A stretch of 64,000 bases of DNA from CATQHD01 sp965243165. GTDB lineage: Bacteria > Actinomycetota > Acidimicrobiia > Spongiisociales > Spongiisociaceae. Position 1 is the first letter of the stretch, and every line of letters starts with the position of its first letter. The translations under genes were made by a program, and so were the position numbers. Under the pieces are notes generated by a model. The model had not been told where the DNA came from and did no database searches. It saw nothing but the letters and a program-made list of their open reading frames with translations. Location of the stretch: NCBI GenBank assembly GCA_965243165.1, contig OZ251535.1:2108001-2172000 (forward strand), given 5' to 3'. Below are positions 57,949-64,000 of this stretch, piece after piece.

Positions 57949-58689
57949 TCACCCGCCGCCGCGGGGCGGCCAGACGTAGCGGGGGTGGGCGCCGGAGGGG
58001 GGCCAGTTCTCGTCCTTGCGGTAGGCGTGGTATTCGAAGGGGTTGTTGTAATAGGCGAAGGTCTCCACGACCGGCCAGATCCGGCCCCCGCTCCGCCGGG
58101 CGGCGAGACCGACCGCCAGCCCCGCCGCTCCGGCGGCGATCATCCAGGCGCCGTAGCCCAATACGTACAGGGGGCCGAACGCCCGGTTCTGGAACAGGTG
58201 GACGCCCTCGTGGACGGCCACCAGCTTGCGGCGGCGCACCGCCGCCGGCGAGCCGCCCCGGAGGCCGCCCGCCCCCCGCCGCCCGCCGCCGCGGGACACC
58301 ACGTTGCCCAGGGCCAGCACGAAGCCGGGCCTGAATGTGAAGCCGCCCTCGTAGACGTGGCGGTTGTTCCGCCGGCTCATCTCCGGCAGGTAGGAACGCG
58401 CCGGAAAGCAGAGATCGACGGCGTGGAGCGCAACGCCCGCCGCCGTCCCCGCCAGACCCCAGGTCGAGTCCAGCCCGAAGCACAGCCACCCCCGCAGCCG
58501 CCGCCAGTCGTAGACGCCGGCCGCCCCCGAGATCAGGCCGTTCAGCCCGGCCGCCCCCGCCCCCCAGGCCGCCGGGCCCTCCAGCCCCAAGGCGGCGAGC
58601 GCCCCCCAGGCCAGCCCGGCCCCCGCCGCCCCGGCCGCCAGCCCTTCGGCCGCCCCGGCCAACCGCCTCCGTATCCCGGCGCCCCTCAC
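57949..58689 (-). CDS. Membrane protein with HExxH-like motif, CPBP partner
   Basis: A 246-residue protein from GTG 58689, whose start overlaps the stop of the CPBP protease gene (GTGA). The first 60 residues are Ala/Gly/Leu-rich and form two hydrophobic helices; another pair lies near the C-terminus (LYVLGYGAWMIAAGAAGLAV). Between them is KLVAVHEGVHLFQNRAFGPL: HEGVH fits HExxH, which would make this a metallopeptidase candidate, and a FAYYNNPFEYHAYRKDENWP motif follows. I do not recognise a named family. Coupled translation with an intramembrane protease suggests that they act together. Confidence 0.65.
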   Translation of the reverse strand: MRGAGIRRRLAGAAEGLAAGAAGAGLAWGALAALGLEGPAAWGAGAAGLNGLISGAAGVYDWRRLRGWLCFGLDSTWGLAGTAAGVALHAVDLCFPARSYLPEMSRRNNRHVYEGGFTFRPGFVLALGNVVSRGGGRRGAGGLRGGSPAAVRRRKLVAVHEGVHLFQNRAFGPLYVLGYGAWMIAAGAAGLAVGLAARRSGGRIWPVVETFAYYNNPFEYHAYRKDENWPPSGAHPRYVWPPRGGG

Positions 58690-59588
58690 GGAATGAACCC
58701 CTTGTGGACGAGGGCCGATACGTCCATGGCGGCCGCCACCCCGATATGCACCGCCGCCCCCCACCAGATCGAACGGCTCTTCAGAGAAAGCGAACCGAGC
58801 ACCACGCCCCCGACCACGGCGGCCAGCGCCTCGGCTATCGGTTTCCCGTAGTGGAGCATGTTGTAGGGGACCGCCATTGCGAACACCGCCATGTAACCGA
58901 GCCGCCCGGCCAGCCCATGGACCATGAACCCCCGGAAGAAGAACTCGAGAGCTACGAACTGCAGGGCGTAGACCGCCCACCACAGCGCCATGTCCGGCCA
59001 CAGCCCCTCTCCGGGCGCCAGATCGTAGAACGGATATTTGGCCTGGAAGGAGGGGGTGTAGGAGGCGGCCACCACGAAGGGGATCGAGGCGGCCAGCAGC
59101 ACCCCGTAGACGGGGGCGCTGCGCCCGGCCCCTCTGATCCGAAGCCCGTAATCCGCCGCCCGCTCCCGCAGCACCAGCTTGATGGCCGCCGCCGGGAGGA
59201 CGGTGTAGGCGAACACCTGCCCCGCCCCCCAGAACACCAGGCGGTTGCGCTGGGCGTGGCCGGACCACAGGAAGGCATGCTCCGACCGCCCCGCCCATCC
59301 GTCCAGCCCCAGCCCGTCGAGCAGGGTGATGAACCAGAGAGGATCGGAGGCCCCGTAGTTGAGGATGGTGAGGCTGAGGGCGGAGGTGATCAGCACCACC
59401 GCCGCCTTGCGATTGGCTTCGGCCCGCGGAGTGGCCGCCAGATAGTCGGCGGACTCCCGGTCGGCGAGCTCGGCGGTGCCGGCCCAGCCCCGGGCCCGAA
59501 GGAAGCCGGCGCCGTTGGTCGAACGCATCTGCCGCAGGTTATAGCTCCGCCTGCTCGACCACGCCGGGCGGCGCCGGATGCGGCTCAC
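58686..59588 (-). CDS. CPBP-family intramembrane protease
   Basis: A 300-residue membrane protein with about seven transmembrane helices. The CPBP motifs are present: FVALEFFFRGFMVHGLAG (E-x3-R), MAVPYNMLHYGKPIAEALA (second motif His) and WGAAVHIGVAAAMDVS (third His). The family contains Rce1-like and bacteriocin-immunity proteases; the substrate is not evident. Motif 1 has a single Glu where EE is usual. GTG 59588 is taken; ATG 59528 is in frame and could be the true start, removing a basic 20-residue head. The stop overlaps the downstream gene start. Confidence 0.82.
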   Translation of the reverse strand: MSRIRRRPAWSSRRSYNLRQMRSTNGAGFLRARGWAGTAELADRESADYLAATPRAEANRKAAVVLITSALSLTILNYGASDPLWFITLLDGLGLDGWAGRSEHAFLWSGHAQRNRLVFWGAGQVFAYTVLPAAAIKLVLRERAADYGLRIRGAGRSAPVYGVLLAASIPFVVAASYTPSFQAKYPFYDLAPGEGLWPDMALWWAVYALQFVALEFFFRGFMVHGLAGRLGYMAVFAMAVPYNMLHYGKPIAEALAAVVGGVVLGSLSLKSRSIWWGAAVHIGVAAAMDVSALVHKGFIP

Positions 59589-59684
59589 CAGCCCGTTCCC
59601 GCGGGCAGCCCGGGCGGCCCTCCGTCCATACCGGGGGGGGGCGGGGAACCAAGAACGCGAAAAAAATCCTGGAGTCCGCTAAAA

Positions 59685-59713
59685 ATGAAAGGCCGATCCG
59701 AGGGCTCTATAAT
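59685..59713 (+). promoter_or_regulatory. Promoter upstream of the NYN nuclease gene
   Basis: A perfect TATAAT at 59708-59713 has ATGAAA (four of six consensus bases) 17 bases upstream at 59685-59690. The nuclease ATG at 59811 is about 90 bases after the expected transcript start. Confidence 0.55.
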
Positions 59714-59801
59714 GAAGCGAAAGCCTAGGCTGTTTCGTATGAGTGCAACAGAGCTTGCGGGTGCAGCAGAGCTTGCGGCTATTTATCTGAAGTCTCATTG
59801 A
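59712..59801 (+). CDS. Possible 29-codon leader ORF before the NYN nuclease gene
   Basis: An ATG at 59712 opens MKRKPRLFRMSATELAGAAE then LAAIYLKSH, ending in TGA at 59799-59801, ten bases before the nuclease ATG and right before its GGGAGGAG site. It contains an 18-base imperfect duplication (GTGCAACAGAGCTTGCG and GTGCAGCAGAGCTTGCG). The start lies inside the -10 box, so it would need another promoter, or the ATG at 59735 in frame. It may be non-coding. Confidence 0.3.
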   Translation: MKRKPRLFRMSATELAGAAELAAIYLKSH

Positions 59802-59810
59802 GGGAGGAGC

Positions 59811-60491
59811 ATGAAGATGAGAACGACCGCCTACGCCGGATTCATCGACGCCGGATTCTTGAGGGCCGAGGGCGCCCGTGCGCTGGGCGAGAGCCCCCGC
59901 AACTTCCGCCTCGACGCCGAGGAGGTGGTGAACTGGCACAAACGCCTTACGCGCTCCGGGGACGGGCGGTTCCTGAGGGCCTACTGGTACGACGCCAAGT
60001 TCGACCACGACCACAACCACTCCGAGGGGCAGCGGCGCTTCTTCACCGCCATCGCCCAGATTCCGGGGATCCACCTGCGCCTGGGCCACATCGTCGAGAA
60101 CCGGCCCTGGTTCGAGCAGGGCATCCGGGACGCCATCAGGTACACCGCGGAGGGCCTCGGCCTCGACCCCCTCACGGTGATGAACGAGTTCGACCGCCAC
60201 TGGGTCTTCCGCCCGGAGCGCAAGCAGAAAGGCGTCGACGCCCTGGTGGCGTTGGATCTGGTGCGCCTGGCGGGCCGGGGGGTCTACGACACGGCGGTGC
60301 TGATCTCGGGCGACCGCGACCTGGCGGAGGCGCTGCGCGCCGCCCAGGACCACGGCGTCCAGGTGATGATCGCCACCCCCGACCGGTACAGCGTGGCCCG
60401 CGAGCTGAACGAGCTGGCCGACGACGTGATCGAACTGGACGAAGACGACCTGCACAGGATGCTTCCCCGCCGCATTCCCAGCTACTCCTGA
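59811..60491 (+). CDS. NYN-domain (LabA/PIN-like) ribonuclease-type protein
   Basis: A 226-residue PIN-like NYN domain: the first acidic residue is in AGFIDAGFLRAEGARAL, followed by FLRAYWYDAKFD, RLGHIVENRPWFEQGIRDAI, KGVDALVALDLVRLA and TAVLISGDRDLAEALRAAQD, the acidic positions that bind Mg. NYN proteins are predicted RNases of RNA processing or decay; LabA and MARF1 are relatives. ATG 59811 follows GGGAGGAGC. It is followed 81 bases later by the MrfA-like helicase gene on the same strand, so the two may be co-transcribed. Confidence 0.85.
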   Translation: MKMRTTAYAGFIDAGFLRAEGARALGESPRNFRLDAEEVVNWHKRLTRSGDGRFLRAYWYDAKFDHDHNHSEGQRRFFTAIAQIPGIHLRLGHIVENRPWFEQGIRDAIRYTAEGLGLDPLTVMNEFDRHWVFRPERKQKGVDALVALDLVRLAGRGVYDTAVLISGDRDLAEALRAAQDHGVQVMIATPDRYSVARELNELADDVIELDEDDLHRMLPRRIPSYS

Positions 60492-60572
60492 CAACCGGCG
60501 CGCGGCCCGGCCGCGCGGCCCGGCATAGAAGGATCTGGCTGAAGGAAACGGCTGAAAGGGGAAGGACAGAGC

Positions 60573-62858
60573 TTGGCCGACATTGATTTCCGCCGCCTGG
60601 TCGATGAGTGGCGGCGGCGCCCTTCTTTCGAGGGCGAACCTGTGCATGTCCGGGTGCTTCCCGCCCGTCCGGCCTGCTTCGAGGATCTCGACCCTCCCCT
60701 CAGCGGGGCCTTGTCCGGTCTGCTGGCCGCCAAGGGCGTAACCCGCCTCTACAGCCACCAGGCCCGGGCCGTGCGCCGCATCCGGGAGGGCCGCCACGCG
60801 GTGCTGGTGTCGGGCACCGCCTCCGGCAAGACCCTCTGCTACCAGATCCCCATCGTCGAGCGCATCCTCGAAGACCCGTCCCGCACCTCCCTGCTCATGT
60901 ACCCCACCAAGGCCCTGGCCCAGGACCAGCTCCGCTCCCTCCGCAGCCTGGAAGCCCCCGGCCTGGCGGCCTTCACCTACGACGGCGACCTCCCGCCCGA
61001 GCAGCGGCCCCGGGTGCGGAAGAACGCCAACGTCATCCTCACCAACCCCGACATGCTCCACTACGCGGTGCTCCCCCACCACGGGCTGTGGGGTTCCTTC
61101 CTGTCCCGGCTCGACTACGTGGTGATCGACGAGATCCACTACCTGCGGGGCATGTTCGGCAGCCACACCGCCCAGATCGTCCGCCGCCTCCGCCGCCTGG
61201 CCGCCCACTACGGCGCCCGCCCCACCTTCGCGCTCACCTCGGCCACCATCGGCAACCCCGCCCAGCTGGCCGCCCGCCTCACCGGGCTGGAGATGTCGCT
61301 GGTGGAGGGGGACGGCGCCCCGACCGGAGAGCGGGTGGCGGCTCTCTGGAACCCTCCGCTCGAAGACGCCGAGCGCGGCGTCCGCCGGTCGCCCCTGTAC
61401 GAAACCGTCGACCTCTACGTCGATCTGGTGCGGCGCGGCGTCCACACCATCGTGTTCGGGCGGAGCCGCAAGACCGCCGAGCTGATCCACATCAACTCGA
61501 CCCGCCGGCTGGGCGGGCTGGCCGACCGGATCGCCCCCTACCGGGCGGGGTACCGGGCCGACGACCGCCGCCGCACCGAGCGTCGCCTCTTCTCGGGCGA
61601 GCTGACCGGGATCACCGCCACCAACGCCCTCGAGCTGGGGATCGACGTGGGGGGCCTCGACGCCGCTCTGCTGTGCACCTTCCCCGGCACCGTGTCGTCC
61701 TACCGCCAGCAGTCCGGGCGGGCGGGGCGGTCGAGGGGCATGTCGCTGGTGGTGCTGGTGGCGGGCGAGGACGCCCTCGACCAGTATTTCATGCATCACC
61801 CCGGCGAGCTGTTCGACCGCCCCCCGGAGGCGGCGGTGGTCAACCCCTCCAACCCTTCGGTGCTCGACAGCCATCTGGCCTGCGCCGCCCACGAGCTGCC
61901 CCTCACCCATGACGACCGGGAATACTTCGGGGAGGATCTGGAGGAAGCCGCCCCCCGGCTGGTGGGCGGAGGCAACCTGCGGCAGCGGGGCGGGCGGCTC
62001 CACTGGACCGGGCGCCGGTCGCCCGCCCACCTGATCAGCCTGCGGTCGTCCGACCGCCGCACCTTCGTCATCTACGACGCCAGGTCGGGCAGGCGGCTGG
62101 GGGAACTGGAATGGGAGAGGGCCTTCTCCGACGCCCACGAGGGGGCCGTCTACCTGCATATGGGGCGCACCTATCTGATCGAGCGGATCGATCTGGAGGA
62201 ACGGGAGATCAGGGCCCGGCAGACCAGGGCGGACTTCTACACCGAACCGAACATCGACAAGGACCTGCAGGTGATCGAAGTCGAGCAGAAGGGGCGGGTG
62301 GGGGCCATGGGCCACTTCCTGGGGCGGGTGAGGGTGGCCTCCCAGGTGACCGGATTCCGCCGCCGTTACCGCCGGGGGAGGCCGGGCGACCGAAGAACCC
62401 GCCCCCTCGACCTGCCGCCGGTGGAGATCGAGACCCAGGCCTTCTGGCTGACCGCCTCCGAGGGGCTGCTGGAGCGGGCGGGCCTCGGCAACCGGGATGT
62501 CCCCGGCGCCCTCCACGCCGCCGAGCACACCATGATCGCCATGTTGCCGCTGTTCGCCCTCTGCGACCGCTCCGACATCGGGGGCCTCTCCACCCGATAC
62601 CACCCGGACGCAGACGGGGCGGTGTTCTTCGTCCACGACGGCTATCAGGGGGGCGCCGGCATCGCCCCCGCCGCCTACGAGGTCGGAGAGGAGCTGGCGG
62701 CGGCCACCCTGGAGACCCTCCGCCGCTGCCCGTGCTCGGCCGGATGCCCCTCCTGCGTCCAGTCCCCCAAATGCGGGAACTTCAACGAGAACCTGTCCAA
62801 GAAGGGGGCGCGGCGGCTGCTGGCGGCGGTGGTCGAGGACGGAGAAGGTGGTCTGTAG
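60573..62858 (+). CDS. MrfA-like DEAD/DEAH helicase with DUF1998
   Basis: A 761-residue helicase. Q-motif and Walker A are SHQARAVRRIREGRHAVLVS and GTASGKT (about residue 80), motif II DEIH, then SATIGNPAQLAARLTG, FGRSRKTAEL, ALELGIDVGGLDAALL and QQSGRAGRSRG, followed by the DUF1998 metal site CPCSAGCPSCVQSPKCGN with four Cys. This is the MrfA (YprA)/Hrq1 layout: a 3'-5' helicase of an excision-repair pathway for mitomycin C-type lesions. Start is TTG 60573 behind GGGGAAGGA. Its DUF1998 is shared with the giant defence helicase, but this protein is the housekeeping size. Confidence 0.88.
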   Translation: MADIDFRRLVDEWRRRPSFEGEPVHVRVLPARPACFEDLDPPLSGALSGLLAAKGVTRLYSHQARAVRRIREGRHAVLVSGTASGKTLCYQIPIVERILEDPSRTSLLMYPTKALAQDQLRSLRSLEAPGLAAFTYDGDLPPEQRPRVRKNANVILTNPDMLHYAVLPHHGLWGSFLSRLDYVVIDEIHYLRGMFGSHTAQIVRRLRRLAAHYGARPTFALTSATIGNPAQLAARLTGLEMSLVEGDGAPTGERVAALWNPPLEDAERGVRRSPLYETVDLYVDLVRRGVHTIVFGRSRKTAELIHINSTRRLGGLADRIAPYRAGYRADDRRRTERRLFSGELTGITATNALELGIDVGGLDAALLCTFPGTVSSYRQQSGRAGRSRGMSLVVLVAGEDALDQYFMHHPGELFDRPPEAAVVNPSNPSVLDSHLACAAHELPLTHDDREYFGEDLEEAAPRLVGGGNLRQRGGRLHWTGRRSPAHLISLRSSDRRTFVIYDARSGRRLGELEWERAFSDAHEGAVYLHMGRTYLIERIDLEEREIRARQTRADFYTEPNIDKDLQVIEVEQKGRVGAMGHFLGRVRVASQVTGFRRRYRRGRPGDRRTRPLDLPPVEIETQAFWLTASEGLLERAGLGNRDVPGALHAAEHTMIAMLPLFALCDRSDIGGLSTRYHPDADGAVFFVHDGYQGGAGIAPAAYEVGEELAAATLETLRRCPCSAGCPSCVQSPKCGNFNENLSKKGARRLLAAVVEDGEGGL

Positions 62859-62874
62859 CCGCGGCTGGCCGGCG

Positions 62875-63705
62875 TCAGACCTTGGCGGCGGATTTCGAAC
62901 GGAGGCTGGTCACGGCCAGCACCGCGAAGAACAGGAAGATCGGCACCACCGCCACGGTGGCGGAACCGGCGGTGTCGGCGTGGTAGCTGATGATCAGCCC
63001 CGCCGCCACGCTGAGCACCCCGATCAGGGCGCCGACCGCCATCACGGCCGGAACCCGCCGCACCAGCAGCGCCGCGGTGGCGGGCGGCCCCACCAGCAGA
63101 CCCAGCACCAGCAACGCGCCCACCGTGCGGAACGAACCGACGATCGCCAGGGTGATCAGCGCCAGCAGGGCGGCGTTGGTGAATCCGGGATGCATCCCCA
63201 GCAGGCGGGCTTTCTGATCGTTGAAGGAGAGGGTGAGGAAGGCCCGGTAGAGCAGGACGGAAGCCAGCCCCACCACCGCGGTCACCACTGCCACCATCAA
63301 GATGTCCGAGGAGGTTACCCCCAGCATGTCCCCGAACAGGACGGAAGTCAGCCTGCCCCCGTAGGAAGGGGTGCGGGAGATGAAGATCACGCCCAAACCC
63401 AGCATCCCGACGAACAGCAGCCCGATGCCGGTGTCCTCCGAGAACACGGTCTGGCGGTGGACCAGGTTTATCCCGCCGATCATCACCGCCGCCGCCAATA
63501 CCGCGCCCAGGAACACGTTGAAGTCGAAGAGGAAGGCCAAGGCGATGCCGGGTATGACGCCGTGCACGAGGGCGTCGCCCAGAAAGCTCATGCCCCGGAT
63601 CACCACCCAGGCGCCCGCTATCGAGCCGCACACCGCGGCCAGGCCGGCGCCCAGCATCGCCCGTTGCTGGAAAGCCAGCTGGAAGGGTTCGGTCAACCAT
63701 TCCAT
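62875..63705 (-). CDS. Zinc/manganese ABC transporter permease (ABC-3 family)
   Basis: A 276-residue membrane protein with about eight helices: EWLTEPFQLAFQQRAMLGAG start, VIRGMSFLGDALVHGVIPGI (the conserved ABC-3 DAL-HG segment), LLFVGMLGLGVIFIS, FGDMLGVTSSDIL and PPATAALLVRR. It is the channel of a metal-uptake (ZnuB/MntB-like) transporter; ATPase and binding-protein genes are not in the window and would lie to the right or elsewhere. ATG 63705 has AGGGAG six bases upstream; an extension to 63807 is not supported. Confidence 0.87.
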   Translation of the reverse strand: MEWLTEPFQLAFQQRAMLGAGLAAVCGSIAGAWVVIRGMSFLGDALVHGVIPGIALAFLFDFNVFLGAVLAAAVMIGGINLVHRQTVFSEDTGIGLLFVGMLGLGVIFISRTPSYGGRLTSVLFGDMLGVTSSDILMVAVVTAVVGLASVLLYRAFLTLSFNDQKARLLGMHPGFTNAALLALITLAIVGSFRTVGALLVLGLLVGPPATAALLVRRVPAVMAVGALIGVLSVAAGLIISYHADTAGSATVAVVPIFLFFAVLAVTSLRSKSAAKV

Positions 63706-63842
63706 GGGCGGCTCCCTGCGGCGGCCGCCGCCGATGCGCTCCCGCTCCCCCGCCCGGCGGTCTGACCCGTCATCATCCTTCTCTCGGTGCGGCGGTTCGC
63801 CGGACAAAGGCCCCAGGCATCATATCCATCACCGATCCGATG

Positions 63843-63848
63843 CTACAA
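63843..63848 (+). promoter_or_regulatory. -10 box of the VapB-like gene, leaderless arrangement
   Basis: TACAAT, nine bases before the ATG at 63858. No -35 element nor ribosome-binding site is clear, so the message may begin near the start codon. Confidence 0.35.
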
Positions 63849-63857
63849 TGGATGCTC

Positions 63858-64000
63858 ATGCGAACCACCATCAACCTCGATGACGGCTTGCTCGAAAGGG
63901 CCGAACAGCTTACGGGCATCCATACTCGGACCGCTCTCGTGGCGGAGGGCCTGTGCGCTCTGATCGAACGTGAAAGCGCCCGCAGGCTGGCAAAGCTCGG
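63858..64000 (+). CDS. VapB-like ribbon-helix-helix antitoxin, 5' part (cut by window edge)
   Basis: From ATG 63858 the frame reads MRTTINLDDGLLERAEQLTG, then IHTRTALVAEGLCALIERES, AARRLAKLG with no stop before the edge. RTTINLDDxLLxxAxxLTG and RTALVxEGLxALIxRESARR are the classic start of VapB-type RHH antitoxins of the mycobacterial kind. These bind DNA and neutralise a VapC PIN ribonuclease whose gene should follow immediately to the right, outside the window. Confidence 0.85.
   Translation, partial: MRTTINLDDGLLERAEQLTGIHTRTALVAEGLCALIERESARRLAKL

Noticed and set aside
59633..59642. G-run upstream of the NYN gene as a phase-variable tract
   Set aside because: It is a short run (about 8 G) in non-coding DNA, far from a promoter spacer.

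Overview
The window is high-GC, gene-dense bacterial DNA with short spacers, overlapping stops and starts, and many GTG/TTG starts. The gene set (full-length Lhr helicase, MrfA-type DUF1998 helicase, TIGR03084-type DinB-like protein, PimB-like mannosyltransferase, membrane pyrophosphatase, malate synthase G) points to an actinobacterium, possibly an uncultured Acidimicrobiia-like lineage. That is inference; there is no rRNA or tRNA here to settle it. Several AT-richer islands stand out against the GC-rich background: about 1.1-3.1 kb, 15.1-16.9 kb, 22.35-24.1 kb, 43.1-43.7 kb and 54.4-57.5 kb. Almost all of them carry defence or restriction-modification genes.

Layout. 0-3.3 kb: a DUF2335 membrane protein (cut by the window edge) with a small partner gene, a DUF1801 gene, then an imported ATPase plus Cys-rich nuclease-like pair bracketed by the DUF1801 gene and a decayed direct duplicate of it. 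3.3-9.2 kb: a MerR-HTH/DUF433 regulator-like gene, two convergent fucose/arabinose-isomerase-like paralogues, an unrecognised conserved-looking protein and a zinc alcohol dehydrogenase, together resembling a sugar or polyol catabolic cluster. 9.4-25.8 kb: the main defence locus. Five genes (SNF2 helicase, large N6-adenine methyltransferase, 1701-residue DEAD/DUF1998 helicase with a nuclease-like tail, RecF/OLD-like ATPase, PIN nuclease) are tightly packed on one strand, bracketed by two coiled-coil genes with 42-bp coding repeats. 26-34 kb: SDR oxidoreductase, UspA, the ATP-grasp/alpha-E/transglutaminase operon, an ABC exporter and a HicB-like antitoxin. 34-43 kb: a secreted SLH-metalloprotease, a LOG-family protein, a TIGR03084 protein and Lhr. 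43-54 kb: a BglII-like R-M pair, recR, a glycosyltransferase, a tandem histidine phosphatase, hppA, glcB and an FMN 2-hydroxyacid oxidase. 54-64 kb: a large single-chain restriction-modification enzyme, a broken gene remnant, a CPBP protease with a membrane partner, a NYN nuclease, MrfA-like helicase, a zinc/manganese ABC permease and a VapB-like antitoxin cut by the right edge.

The most interesting system is the 9.9-24.1 kb locus. It combines the DISARM class 1 pair (SNF2 helicase plus methyltransferase) with one giant DruE/DrmA-DrmB-like helicase and an ATPase-PIN module in place of the usual phospholipase-D nuclease. The methyltransferase gene carries three kinds of hypermutable sequence: a run of 14 C, 7.5 copies of one 8-bp unit, and 11 copies of another 8-bp unit. 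As written, the reading frame leaves the 8-bp arrays in the wrong phase and stops at 16532. The conserved C-terminus lies in another frame, ends at 17110 and overlaps the next start codon. Loss of one 8-bp unit would restore a 1433-residue enzyme. Downstream of the arrays, three diverged copies of the same protein motif occur about 110 bp apart, one in each reading frame, so the repeat count would choose among three C-termini. This looks like a phase-variable defence methyltransferase, comparable in logic to PglX of the Pgl/BREX systems.
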